This document shows, one piece after another, positions 12,771 to 21,698 of a stretch of DNA of 28,803 nt (position 1 is its first letter; each line of letters opens with the position of its first letter). The notes under the pieces were generated by a model that saw only the letters and a program-made list of their open reading frames with translations, was not told the DNA's origin and ran no database searches. Source of the stretch: Deltaproteobacteria bacterium (lineage in GTDB: Bacteria; Desulfobacterota; UBA8473); the NCBI GenBank assembly GCA_030623035.1, contig JAUXFK010000004.1, forward strand, positions 1 through 28,803. The letters are read 5' to 3'. Both the position numbers and the translations under genes were made by a program.

Positions 12771-15710
12771 TTATGGAGATGGCAGGAAGAATCTATGAGG
12801 CTCAAAATGATTGTCGTCCATCCTGCCATAGCTCTCAATCGTAATATTTTCTTCCGATTCCGAATCCTTCAAATCCGGACTGAGAGGCAATCCGGTAATC
12901 GGATCCACATAAACAGATAACATGCCTGGCACTTTTTGTAAAGAGACCTCATCTGCCCCTTGAAAGACCAATCCGGCAATATCGATGTGCCTTGAGAAAT
13001 CATCTGTGTTCACTATTATATTGGCAACATCTATCCAGAGGGGAAGGGCACCAGATGAACCGTATATTTCTATGTGCGAGCTTTTTAAAGGTTTATTGCT
13101 GTCATAGCCTATATAAGATGCGATAATATAGCTGTTTTCTATACCTAATCCCTCTCCAGCGCGAGTAGGGCCGGGGATGAATCCGCAAAAACTGGAATTT
13201 CTAAACTCATTGGACGTGCCTGTTTTTCCAAAAACGGGGATCTTAAAAGGTATTCCATCGGTCAAACCGGCTTGTGTAATATCTTTCATATTTAAAACGA
13301 TGCTCCCTTCCGCCCTTTTTCCTGTTCCATGCTTTATGGAGTGTCTTAAGATAGGGACAACCATGTTTGATATCGTTTTATCAAAAATACGGACAGCCTC
13401 CGGTTGGTATTCGTATATCACCTCTCCCTGGGGATCTACGATTCTCTTAATAATGGGGGTGTAATGAATGGACCCATCTTCAGTAATTGGGTAGACTGTG
13501 CCGGATAGTATCGTATGATAGGCCAGAGAGGCCTCTAATATACTGATCGAATTCGAGCCCAGTGGAAAGGACAGTACTTCATCCAATTGGGTTGTTATCC
13601 CCATTTGAGCTGCAAGCCTCACTATATACTTCAAACCGACCAATACACGAAAATCCCTTATTCTTGAGAGTACCTTAAAGTTATAGGGGTTTTGTTCTTT
13701 AAAATTTCCGTACTGCTTTTGTACGTTAATCGAAAGCTTTTCTAATGTCTCAAAGGACAGTATATTGTCGATGACTCCATTGGAAAATCTTTCATAGTTT
13801 ACTGACTTTAGCCTTTCGATCTCAGAGTCTTTCCCCTCAAAGACAAGGTCAGTAATCAATTCTTCTTTCGCTTCTTCAAAGGCTGCCTCCATAATTAACC
13901 TGTCGTCTATGATTACACCATTTTTGTCTCTGATCCTTGTTTTGTACTGCTTGGGAGTTTCTCCCTCTTTCCTAAGAAGCCCTACTCTGTCAGCGATCTG
14001 CCTGAGTTGGGTCATGCTCAATTTATCACATAAGTGGTAAAGAAGCCACACTGTAGCAAGGTTTTCCGACTTTACGCCTGCCCATGCCATGGATACGAGG
14101 GGGGTGGCACCCGCATGATCTGGTCTTGGGGAATATAGCGTATTTTCAAATTCAAATTCAGTTACAATGTTTTCTAATGAGTCCAGATTATTCCAGCCTA
14201 ACTGCAATGCAGCAGTAAATACAATCGGTTTAAAGATTGAGCCAAGCTGCCTCTTTGCATCCACTGTTCGATTAAAGAATTCGTTTTCGAATCCACCTAC
14301 CATCGCTTTTATCTCTCCGTTTTGTAATACGACAACTCCCCCTTCTATTTCTGGCTTTTGCTCCAGCTCAACTACGAGAAGATTCGAGCGTGGATCGAGT
14401 CTCTTTACATGGATAAATATCATATCCCCGGAACGAAATTCCTTTAAAAACCGTGGAAGATATCTTTTATCGAACCTTGCCCATTCCCCAATCCTTGATT
14501 TCATCCATGCGCTACTCAACCTATGCATCCCCTGATAATCGATTCTTCCTTTTGCCCCAACGAATTCTACATCGATATAGGAGGAAATCCCCTTCGTTAC
14601 GACCTTTGAAATACTTCCAAAGCAAAAATATCCCATTTTGGGCATATTCAGTTTTCCTCCGGTAAGGTTTTTGTATCTCTGTTGAACTGCTTTCCTATTA
14701 TATCCATTGAGTTTGGTTTCCAGGTAGGACAGGTTCTTTCTAAGTGACAATAATGCCCCTTCTTGAATCTCTTTGTCAATGGTGGTGTACACCTTGATTC
14801 CAGACGTGGCAATATTGTCGATTCCCTCATCTACTAAGAGACTATGGAATGGCTCGGATTGTAGTTGTTCTCGAATGTAGTCCAGTATCACATTGAGTCG
14901 ATAGCCGATTCGACCTTTTTGAAAGGCAACAGGAAGACCCTTATTGGCTTCGTACTTTTCAAGCGATATCATCCCCAGTTTATACATGTTTCCATATACA
15001 TAATCCCTGCGGTATCTCGCCAATAATGTTGTCTCTTCCTTTGCCTGGGGGGTCTTTTTGGTAAATGGATTATACCAGTTTGGTCCTTTTACCGCCCCAG
15101 CGATAAAAGCGCACTCTTGTAAGTTCAGTTGATCTGCAGGTTTATTAAAGAAATACCCCGCAGCAACGCCGATCCCCCTTCCATTGCTGTTTACAAAAAA
15201 CTGGTTGGAATAAAACTCCAGTATCTCTTCCTTTGTAAAATATGACTCTAACATAATGGCATGAATCAATTCGCCTATCTTGCTCTTTAAAGATCTCTTC
15301 TCTCTCTTGAATATATTCTTGGCTGTCTGCTGGGTAATCGTGCTTCCTCCCTGGACGACCCTGAATTGCTTTATGTTTACAAAGAATGCCCTTAATATAG
15401 CCTTTAGATCGAAGCCATGATGTCTATAAAAGTTATGGTCTTCTGAAGCAATAAGGGCATTGATGAAGTCTTTGGGAATTTTTTCAAATTCAAGATACCT
15501 CCGATGTTCCTCTTGGAAAAAGACCCCTATTATATTCTTTTCATCTTCAAAGTAAACAGGAGATTCGGCAAATATTACCTTCTTGATATTCTCTTTTTTC
15601 ATCATCTCTAAAGAGGGAATCCATACAACTTTGTAGCATAAGAAAAATACACATGAGAGTAGAAAGAGTATTATAATGCAGCCTAAAGCGAATATTTTAA
15701 GCCCTTTCAT
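12771..15710 (-). CDS. mrcA: Class A penicillin-binding protein (PBP1A type), bifunctional transglycosylase/transpeptidase
   Basis: Product of 979 aa with an N-terminal membrane anchor (residues about 5-27, LKIFALGCIIILFLLSCVFF). The GT51 domain has ASEDHNFYRHHGFD (catalytic Glu90) and VVQGGSTITQQTAKNIF (121 onward). The penicillin-binding domain has SxxK in GSIFKP (Ser491, Lys494), SxN as SEN (Ser548, Asn550) and KTGT in GKTGTSNEFRN (Lys829). The protein polymerises lipid II and cross-links stem peptides at the outer face of the inner membrane. It is longer than typical PBP1A (about 800-850 aa). Much of the excess lies between SxN and KTGT, which are 281 residues apart and separated by a charged helical insertion (around TDLVFEGKDSEIERLKSVNY). 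GAGGGA precedes the ATG by eight bases. The next gene on the strand is a lipoprotein; argS diverges upstream. Confidence 0.95.
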   Translation of the reverse strand: MKGLKIFALGCIIILFLLSCVFFLCYKVVWIPSLEMMKKENIKKVIFAESPVYFEDEKNIIGVFFQEEHRRYLEFEKIPKDFINALIASEDHNFYRHHGFDLKAILRAFFVNIKQFRVVQGGSTITQQTAKNIFKREKRSLKSKIGELIHAIMLESYFTKEEILEFYSNQFFVNSNGRGIGVAAGYFFNKPADQLNLQECAFIAGAVKGPNWYNPFTKKTPQAKEETTLLARYRRDYVYGNMYKLGMISLEKYEANKGLPVAFQKGRIGYRLNVILDYIREQLQSEPFHSLLVDEGIDNIATSGIKVYTTIDKEIQEGALLSLRKNLSYLETKLNGYNRKAVQQRYKNLTGGKLNMPKMGYFCFGSISKVVTKGISSYIDVEFVGAKGRIDYQGMHRLSSAWMKSRIGEWARFDKRYLPRFLKEFRSGDMIFIHVKRLDPRSNLLVVELEQKPEIEGGVVVLQNGEIKAMVGGFENEFFNRTVDAKRQLGSIFKPIVFTAALQLGWNNLDSLENIVTEFEFENTLYSPRPDHAGATPLVSMAWAGVKSENLATVWLLYHLCDKLSMTQLRQIADRVGLLRKEGETPKQYKTRIRDKNGVIIDDRLIMEAAFEEAKEELITDLVFEGKDSEIERLKSVNYERFSNGVIDNILSFETLEKLSINVQKQYGNFKEQNPYNFKVLSRIRDFRVLVGLKYIVRLAAQMGITTQLDEVLSFPLGSNSISILEASLAYHTILSGTVYPITEDGSIHYTPIIKRIVDPQGEVIYEYQPEAVRIFDKTISNMVVPILRHSIKHGTGKRAEGSIVLNMKDITQAGLTDGIPFKIPVFGKTGTSNEFRNSSFCGFIPGPTRAGEGLGIENSYIIASYIGYDSNKPLKSSHIEIYGSSGALPLWIDVANIIVNTDDFSRHIDIAGLVFQGADEVSLQKVPGMLSVYVDPITGLPLSPDLKDSESEENITIESYGRMDDNHFEPHRFFLPSP

Positions 15711-15966
15711 ATTGTTATGTCCCTCTTTTATATTACTTCCCTCTGTAAAAAAGAAAATAAACTCAAATCACTGAAGAAAATCTTATAATACAATAAAGTA
15801 AGGTGACGTACAAGCTCGAAATGAAAGTGATTTTATAACCTCTTGGAAGGGCTGCAAATAATAAGAATAAAGCGTTTGACAGCCTTGGCTTAGGTATGTT
15901 AAGGATAGATAAATTAGTATATATACCTTACTGTAGTAAATTAAAGGAGGAAACGATAGAGAGTCT

Positions 15967-17637
15967 ATGGGAACGAAAAAGGCACTGACCGGTATCATAA
16001 AAGACGCGTTGTCGAGTTGTATTCAAAAGGGAGTTTTAAGCGTAAACGAGATTCCTGCTGTAGAATTGGATACCCCCAGGTTCCAGCAACATGGAGATTT
16101 TTCTTGTAATATTGCAATGATTTTAGCCTCAAAGGAGAAGAAGCCTCCCCAATTTATTGCGAAGAGTATCGCTGAAAATATCGAGGACAATTATCGCATT
16201 CTAGCAAAAGTGGAGGTGGCCGGACCTGGTTTTTTAAATTTTTTTATTACAGATGACTATTGGCGCAATTCTTTGAAAGATATTGAAGAATTAAATGGTT
16301 CATACGGAAAGGGCAATATAGGAGCGGGGAAGGAGGTTCAAGTAGAATTTGTCAGTGCAAACCCCACGGGCCCTCTTCATATCGGACACGGAAGAGGAGC
16401 AGCTGTGGGGGATACACTTGCAAATATACTGAAGGCCGCAGGGTACAATGTGGTTAAAGAATATTATATTAATGATGTGGGTAATCAGATGGAGACTCTT
16501 GGCAGGTCCGTATCTCTGCGTTATATTGAGCTTTTTGGCAGAGAAATTGATTTTCCAAAAGAGTGTTACCAGGGTGAATATATAAAGGATATCGCAAGGG
16601 ATATCAAAGCGAAATATAAGGATAGGTATTTGGATGGATCAGATGGCGAAGCCACCTCCTTTTTTTCTGTTTATGCAGCAGATTATATCCTGGAAGGGAT
16701 AAGAGAGGATCTGCGAGATTTCAATGTGGAATTTGATGAATGGTTTAGCGAGAAGACACTCATTGAGAAAGACAAAATATCAGAGATTACAAGTGAGCTT
16801 GAAGATAAAGGATATATCTATCAAAAAGACGGTGCTTTTTGGTTTAAGACCACTAAATTTGGGGATGAGAAGGATAGAGTAGTCATAAGGGCGAATGGTC
16901 AACCCACCTATTTTGCTTCTGATATCGCCTATCATAAAGATAAATTGGAACGCAAATTCGATATGATCATAAACATCTGGGGCGCAGACCACCATGGTTA
17001 TATCCTAAGGATGGAGTCCGTCATTCAGGCATTTGGCAAGAAAAAAGAGGTATTAGAGGTACTTTTGGTACAGTTGGTAAACCTGATGAGGGATGGTAAA
17101 TCCATTGCCATGTCTACCCGGTCCGGAGAATTTGTTGCCTTAAAAGAGGTGATTCAAGAAGTGGGTAAGGATGCTGCCAGATATTTTTTCTTGATGCGTA
17201 GTTCGGACAGTCCATTGGATTTTGACCTGGAGTTGGCAAAAAAACAAAGCAATGAAAATCCTGTTTATTATGTACAGTATGCGCATGCCAGGATTTGTAG
17301 CATTTTAAGGCTTGCGAAACAAAGAGAGTTGCATATCCCGAGGTTTGAGGAAGTGAAGATAGATTTGCTGAACCTCCCAGAGGAGATGATATTGATAAAA
17401 CAGCTTTTGAAATATCCTGATCTTATTGAAAGAAGTGCCCTCTCTTTAGAACCCCATAGGATCACTGGTTATTTGAATGAATTAGCCGGCGATTTTCATA
17501 GCTATTATAATAAGAATAGAGTGATTTCCAATGATTCCAATCTAACAATGTCGCGGTTATTTCTAGTGAAGATGATAAGGGTCGTCTTAAAAAATGCATT
17601 GAGACTTATCGGGGTGGATGCCCCTGAACGAATGTGA
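15967..17637 (+). CDS. argS: Arginyl-tRNA synthetase
   Basis: Product of 556 aa, the usual size for class I ArgRS. It has an N-terminal Add1-type domain ending in VAGPGFLNFFI, the HIGH signature as PLHIGHGRG (138-141), INIWGADHHGYILRM in the catalytic fold, MSTRSGEFV (382 on) in place of KMSKS, and the C-terminal DALR anticodon-binding domain (PVYYVQYAHARICSILRLAK). It charges tRNA-Arg in the cytoplasm. The ATG at 15967 is the only reasonable start; the strong AGGAGG at 15945-15950 is 16 bases away, which is long, while GAGAG lies closer. A TTGACA at 15876-15881 could be the -35 of its promoter, but I see no good -10. The 3' end reaches into or beside the SPOR-domain gene, implying co-transcription. 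Confidence 0.97.
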   Translation: MGTKKALTGIIKDALSSCIQKGVLSVNEIPAVELDTPRFQQHGDFSCNIAMILASKEKKPPQFIAKSIAENIEDNYRILAKVEVAGPGFLNFFITDDYWRNSLKDIEELNGSYGKGNIGAGKEVQVEFVSANPTGPLHIGHGRGAAVGDTLANILKAAGYNVVKEYYINDVGNQMETLGRSVSLRYIELFGREIDFPKECYQGEYIKDIARDIKAKYKDRYLDGSDGEATSFFSVYAADYILEGIREDLRDFNVEFDEWFSEKTLIEKDKISEITSELEDKGYIYQKDGAFWFKTTKFGDEKDRVVIRANGQPTYFASDIAYHKDKLERKFDMIINIWGADHHGYILRMESVIQAFGKKKEVLEVLLVQLVNLMRDGKSIAMSTRSGEFVALKEVIQEVGKDAARYFFLMRSSDSPLDFDLELAKKQSNENPVYYVQYAHARICSILRLAKQRELHIPRFEEVKIDLLNLPEEMILIKQLLKYPDLIERSALSLEPHRITGYLNELAGDFHSYYNKNRVISNDSNLTMSRLFLVKMIRVVLKNALRLIGVDAPERM

Positions 17638-17659
17638 TCGATATAAAGAGTGTAAGCCG

Positions 17660-18304
17660 ATGGGTTCAAGAAAGAGGTACCATTTTTTTTTCAGTAAAAA
17701 GCTGCTGATTTTTATGTTGGCAGGCATTACCCTTGCCTTTGTCCTTGTGTTTATCCTGGGTTTTCTATGTGGTGAGGGAGTTAATAAAGACCGAATGCTG
17801 AGGGTTGAGGTTGAGAATTCTGTGATTGAAGAAAGACAAACGAAAGACGAGATATCCACTAAAACGAAAAGAGATTCACACAAAGACCAAAAAGATATGG
17901 AATTGACATTCTATCAAACCCTTCTTAAGAAAGAAGGTGTTTCTCACGACCAAACAGGTGCTGTAAAAATTCCTTCTCAGGTTAAGAAAAATAAAAAGCA
18001 GGTGAAACAGAGAAAAAAAGCGAAGAGAGTCTTTAACCAAAAAGCTGAGAATGCAGAATCTTTAAGCGGATATACTGTACAGGTTGGGTCTTTTCAGAGT
18101 AAAGAGCAGGCGAAAAAACTGGCCGATAACCTGGATAGAAAGGGCTACCCAGCGTACATTGTCTCAACGGACATTCCAATGCAAGGGATATGGCATAGAG
18201 TGAGGGTCGGACATTTTGAGACAATGAATAATGCAAAAAGATTCAAGTTAACTTTAGAGATGAAAGAAAATCTCCCAACCTATATTACCTTTATCTCAAA
18301 GTAA
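17660..18304 (+). CDS. SPOR-domain membrane protein
   Basis: Product of 214 aa from ATG 17660; an ATG at 17618 is also in frame and would overlap argS by 20 bases. The later start puts a short basic cytoplasmic tail (MGSRKRYHFFFSKK) before one membrane helix (LLIFMLAGITLAFVLVFILG), the classic layout of FtsN/DedD-like proteins. A charged, lysine-rich periplasmic linker follows. The C-terminal 80 residues form a SPOR domain: YTVQVGSFQSKEQAKKLADN, then GYPAYIV and WHRVRVGHFETMNNAKRF. SPOR domains bind peptidoglycan glycan strands stripped of stem peptides, mostly at the division site. A SPOR gene next to argS fits the neighbouring divergent PBP gene in an envelope-growth neighbourhood. Neither start has a strong ribosome binding site. 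Confidence 0.9.
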   Translation: MGSRKRYHFFFSKKLLIFMLAGITLAFVLVFILGFLCGEGVNKDRMLRVEVENSVIEERQTKDEISTKTKRDSHKDQKDMELTFYQTLLKKEGVSHDQTGAVKIPSQVKKNKKQVKQRKKAKRVFNQKAENAESLSGYTVQVGSFQSKEQAKKLADNLDRKGYPAYIVSTDIPMQGIWHRVRVGHFETMNNAKRFKLTLEMKENLPTYITFISK

Positions 18305-18316
18305 TAGGTAACTACT

Positions 18317-18622
18317 CAGGTTCAAAGTTCCAGGGTTCACGCCTGCCCTGGCGCTGTTTACCATGCATTCCCATCATTACTATGCTGACAATATCCCAGA
18401 TGCTCTACAATGAGACAGGAAAGCCAGGTCTGGGCTAGGGGTTCAAGGTTCAACTGATGAAAGAGGGGTCTGATTCCGAGACAAATGCGGAGTTCATCCC
18501 TGTCTGGATCCGCGACAGGCAGGTAGTTCTTGTGATACGCAACGCTGTCTTGCACGGAAGTCCAGAGTGAACTCTTTGTTGCACTGGATGCTCCCAACCG
18601 TGAACTGTGAACCTTGAACCTG
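18317..18622. repeat. Long inverted-repeat element, about 306 bp
   Basis: The left end contains CAGGTTCAAAGTTC and GGGTTCAC (18317-18340). The right end contains GTGAACTGTGAACCTTGAAC and CTG (18600-18622). The reverse complement of the right end, CAGGTTCAAGGTTCACAG..., matches the left at about 19 of 23 positions. A further internal copy, GGTTCAAGGTTCA, is near 18440. The element fills the gap between the convergent SPOR and slipin genes. It has no supported gene and is GC-richer than its neighbours. Confidence 0.6.
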
Positions 18623-18656
18623 ACAACCTGAGTCGTTACAGTAATGGATGGCTTTT

Positions 18657-19445
18657 TTACTCTTTTTTAGAGGCTTCTGCATCAATCCTGTCTGCAATCC
18701 TGTCTGCAAGAGTTATAAACGGTTTAAATAAATCAATCGGAACAGGGAATATGGTAGTAGAGTTGCTTTCAGAAGAAACCTCATTCAATGTCTGTAGATA
18801 TCTCAACTGTAATGCCACAGGATGCTTACCGATTATCTTTGCTGCCTCAGCCAGTTTGTCTGCTGCTTGAAATTCTCCCTCAGCATTGATGATTTTTGCC
18901 CGTCTCTCCCTCTCTGCCTCTGCCTGTTTTGCCATAGCGCGCTGCATTATCTCTGGCAGATCGATATGCTTAACTTCAACGGTTGAGACTTTTATCCCCC
19001 AGGGGTCTGTCTGCTTATCCAGGATATCTTGCAACTGAGTATTGATCTGCTCTCTCTCGGATAGAAGCTCATCTAACTCTGCCTGACCGCACACACTTCG
19101 CAGTGTAGTCTGTGCCAGTTGCGAAGTCGCGTATAGGAAATTCTCTACCTCGATAACCGCCTTATTGGGTTCCATTACTCTAAAATATACAACGGCATTG
19201 ACCTTAACTGAGACATTGTCTTTGGTGATAACATCCTGGGACGGAACGTCCATAGTAACCAGCCTTAGACTAACCTTCTGCATCTTATCGATAATCGGGA
19301 TCAGGATAATCAGACCAGGACCTTTGGTAGCGATTATCCTTCCCAGACGAAATATAACCCCCCGTTCATACTCATTTAAAACCCTGACAGCACTGGCCAG
19401 GATAACCAATAAAAATATAACGAGTACAACCCATCCAACCGCCAT
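18657..19445 (-). CDS. Slipin (SPFH/stomatin-like membrane protein)
   Basis: Product of 262 aa; ATG 19445 with AAGGAGG seven bases upstream. It has one N-terminal membrane segment (VGWVVLVIFLLVILASAVRV), then the SPFH core starting NEYERGVIFRLGRI, with MDVPSQDVITKDNVSVKVNA and SEREQINTQLQDILD, and a charged helix AKQAEAERERRAKIINAEGE typical of stomatins. These proteins oligomerise on the inner membrane and are often cut by an NfeD-type protease. An NfeD gene lies immediately upstream in the same direction, as in the archaeal PH1511/PH1510 pair. The gap of 128 bases to that gene holds a MITE-like element, so co-transcription is likely but not certain. Confidence 0.95.
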   Translation of the reverse strand: MAVGWVVLVIFLLVILASAVRVLNEYERGVIFRLGRIIATKGPGLIILIPIIDKMQKVSLRLVTMDVPSQDVITKDNVSVKVNAVVYFRVMEPNKAVIEVENFLYATSQLAQTTLRSVCGQAELDELLSEREQINTQLQDILDKQTDPWGIKVSTVEVKHIDLPEIMQRAMAKQAEAERERRAKIINAEGEFQAADKLAEAAKIIGKHPVALQLRYLQTLNEVSSESNSTTIFPVPIDLFKPFITLADRIADRIDAEASKKE

Positions 19446-19484
19446 ATCAACCTCCTTTTTTTAATGCGTTAAATGTGAAATCTG

Positions 19485-19543
19485 GTAACTGTTTCGCCAA
19501 ATCATAAAATCTCGTTAGTTCCTTTAAATGGCTAAACAATTAC
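19485..19543. repeat. MITE-like element, copy A (59 bp)
   Basis: The ends are GTAACTGTTTCGCCA and TGGCTAAACAATTAC; the second reverse-complemented is GTAATTGTTTAGCCA, two differences from the first over 15. Flanks GAAATCTG (19477-19484) and GAAACGTG (19544-19551) match at six of eight positions, like a decayed 8-bp duplication. It is a shorter relative of the element at 23132-23223 and lies between nfeD and the slipin gene. Confidence 0.7.
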
Positions 19544-19573
19544 GAAACGTGTTAAGAGTAATAGAAAAGCCGA

Positions 19574-20878
19574 TTATTCCAGTTTTTCAACATTCAGCAT
19601 TAGCTTTTCTATCCCAACCACACTAACTCTTTCTCCTTCTGGAATTATGTTATTACTATAGGCATCCCAATACTCACCATGTATAAAAACCTTTCCACTA
19701 TTCGATATCTCTGTTTTGGCCATCCCTGTCTCTCCAACCAACCCTTCCATGCCGGTCAATGGTTTGGAAAGGTAAGCCTTGAAAACCAGAGCTGCTGAAA
19801 GGATGAATAGAGCTGAAGTGGCCAAAACAACAGGGATAAGCACGGACCATGACACTCGTAAATACGGTAAAGGTGATTCAAACAACATTAAAGAGCCTAA
19901 AAACATAGAGATAATTCCTCCTATAGTTAGAATCCCAAAACTTGTTACTTTAACCTCTGCAATAAACAGGATTATTGCAAGGAGTATTAAAAGAATTCCA
20001 GCATAATTTATCGGCAGGGTCTGAAAAGCAAAGAAGGAAAGGATTAGACAGATACCTCCGATTACACCAGGGAAGATTACCCCGGGATTTGCCATCTCGA
20101 AATACAGCCCCAGAAGTCCCAACATCATTAAAATATAGGCGATATTGGGGTTGCTTAACGCATTGAGTATATTGTAACGGGTTCCCATATCAATGAAAAC
20201 AGGTTGTAATCCTTTTGTATGTAATGTAAGAGTGCCTTTTGAAGTCTTAACCTCTCTTTGATCGATCTGCTCTAAAAGGGTCTTTATGTCTGGGGCGATG
20301 AGGTCGATTACCTTTAACTTTAATGCCTCCTTTTCTGTGATGGACACACTTTTTCTTACTGCTTCTTCCGCCCATTTGGCATTTTTGTTCCGCTTTATTG
20401 CGATACTCTTGATGTATGCGACTGCGTCGTTTACGATCTTCTTTTCCATCTCTTCATCGATCTTCTTCCCACCTAGAGCAACAGGGTGAGCTGCTCCAAT
20501 GTTTGTGCCCGGGGCCATGACAGAGATATTGCTTGCCAGTGTAATCATTACCCCGGCAGAAGCCGCTCTTGCACCACTGGGGGCAACATAAACAATGATT
20601 GGGATATCCGAATTTAAGATCGCCTTAACAATGTCACGCATCGACAGGTCAAGACCGCCCGGGGTATCGAGTTGTATGATTAAGCACTCTGCCTTTTCCT
20701 TTAATGACCTGTCTATGCTTTCGGTTATGAATTTTGAAATCACCGGGTTAATTATGCTATTTACCCTGGCTACATTTACATGCGGTCTTTCGGTGGGGAT
20801 AGCATCCGTAAGAGATATCGTGCCAGGGATAACCGTAAGCATAAAAAATGCGATTACAAGATGGTCTTTAAAAGTCAT
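19574..20878 (-). CDS. nfeD: NfeD-family membrane-bound serine protease (ClpP class)
   Basis: Product of 434 aa. A signal/anchor segment comes first (residues 7-26), then a ClpP-like Ser-Lys protease domain: CLIIQLDTPGGLDLSMRDIV, then YVAPSGARAASAGVMI with the likely nucleophile Ser107, and a lysine in EEMEKKIVNDAVAYIKS as the probable general base (Lys146 or Lys147, by comparison with PH1510). Several membrane helices follow (around YILMMLGLLGLYFEMANPGV through WSVLIPVVLATSALFILSAA). The C terminus is the small NfeD OB-fold domain (GLVGETGMAKTEISNSGKVF ending in VSVVGIEKL). In characterised homologues this protease cleaves the stomatin partner, and here the slipin gene is next downstream. 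It starts 15 bases after the uracil-DNA glycosylase gene ends. Confidence 0.95.
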   Translation of the reverse strand: MTFKDHLVIAFFMLTVIPGTISLTDAIPTERPHVNVARVNSIINPVISKFITESIDRSLKEKAECLIIQLDTPGGLDLSMRDIVKAILNSDIPIIVYVAPSGARAASAGVMITLASNISVMAPGTNIGAAHPVALGGKKIDEEMEKKIVNDAVAYIKSIAIKRNKNAKWAEEAVRKSVSITEKEALKLKVIDLIAPDIKTLLEQIDQREVKTSKGTLTLHTKGLQPVFIDMGTRYNILNALSNPNIAYILMMLGLLGLYFEMANPGVIFPGVIGGICLILSFFAFQTLPINYAGILLILLAIILFIAEVKVTSFGILTIGGIISMFLGSLMLFESPLPYLRVSWSVLIPVVLATSALFILSAALVFKAYLSKPLTGMEGLVGETGMAKTEISNSGKVFIHGEYWDAYSNNIIPEGERVSVVGIEKLMLNVEKLE

Positions 20879-20893
20879 GGGTATACATATTAT

Positions 20894-21640
20894 TCAGTTG
20901 GAGGTTAATAATAAGTACTCCTTTTGGATCATCTGCATATCTTCCCAGACATGTCGTCTGAAATTTGGGTTTCTCAACAAGAAAGCAGGGTGGTAGGTGG
21001 GGATGAGTTTGATCCCGTCATAATGATGCAATCTCCCTCGGAGTTCAGAGATTTTTTCGTCTGTTCCAAGAAGGGTTTGTGTTGCGCATGTGCCCAGGGT
21101 GCAAATAACCTCGGGTTTTATGACCTGTATCTGTTCGATTAAAAATGGTTTGCATGCTGCGATTTCGTCCGGTTCGGGGTTTCGATTTCCCGGGGGGCGG
21201 CATTTAATGATATTGGATATATAAACGTCTTCTCGAGCTAGATTTATTGCGTTGATAATCCTTGTAAGTAACTGGCCGGCCTTGCCAACAAAGGGTTCCC
21301 CTTTTATGTCTTCATCTCGACCAGGGGCCTCTCCCACAAAGAACAGTTTCGCATTCTCTTTACCTTCTCCCACGACTATATTTCTTCTTTCAAGATGGAG
21401 TTTGCATCGTTTACAACCTGTTAATTGGTTTCTGATGGCTTTTAAAGTCGTTAACCTTTCTTCGCAAGCCCTGGTATCTGAGCCATCCATTTCTATTGTT
21501 TGATATAAAGTCGCTTTATCTATTACTCCAGAGGAAAAATGAAACCCTTCCATGCCTATGTTCTTTTGGTAATTTAGAAATTCTTTCAGGTCTACTAATA
21601 TTTCTCTAAAGTCTTGTAATAGGCTTTCTTTAGTCTTCAT
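20894..21640 (-). CDS. udg: Family 4 uracil-DNA glycosylase (iron-sulfur type)
   Basis: Product of 248 aa from ATG 21640; a TTG at 21643 just ahead is in frame. The glycosylase domain holds GCKRCKLHLERRNIVVGEG, LFFVGEAPGRDEDIKGEPF (catalytic/water-binding motif GEAPG) and YHPAFLLRNP (the HPA motif). The four Fe-S cysteines are visible: the CxxC pair, the Cys in IIKCRPPGNRNP and the Cys in AACKPFL; the last two are 16 positions apart, as in the Thermus family-4 enzyme. It removes uracil from DNA to start base-excision repair. The first 65 or so residues are an extra helical region common in bacterial members. It lies between coaBC (58 bases upstream) and nfeD (15 bases downstream), probably in one transcript. 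Confidence 0.95.
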   Translation of the reverse strand: MKTKESLLQDFREILVDLKEFLNYQKNIGMEGFHFSSGVIDKATLYQTIEMDGSDTRACEERLTTLKAIRNQLTGCKRCKLHLERRNIVVGEGKENAKLFFVGEAPGRDEDIKGEPFVGKAGQLLTRIINAINLAREDVYISNIIKCRPPGNRNPEPDEIAACKPFLIEQIQVIKPEVICTLGTCATQTLLGTDEKISELRGRLHHYDGIKLIPTYHPAFLLRNPNFRRHVWEDMQMIQKEYLLLTSN

Positions 21641-21698
21641 CAAAAGTCAATCCCTTACGAGGAAAGAGGCCTTCAAAAAGGCTCTTAACGGTAATATC

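Noticed and set aside
14100..14130. TGGCAC motif suggestive of a sigma54 promoter (also seen inside coaBC and the response regulator gene).
   Set aside because: Each copy lies inside a coding region, without a properly spaced TTGC element.
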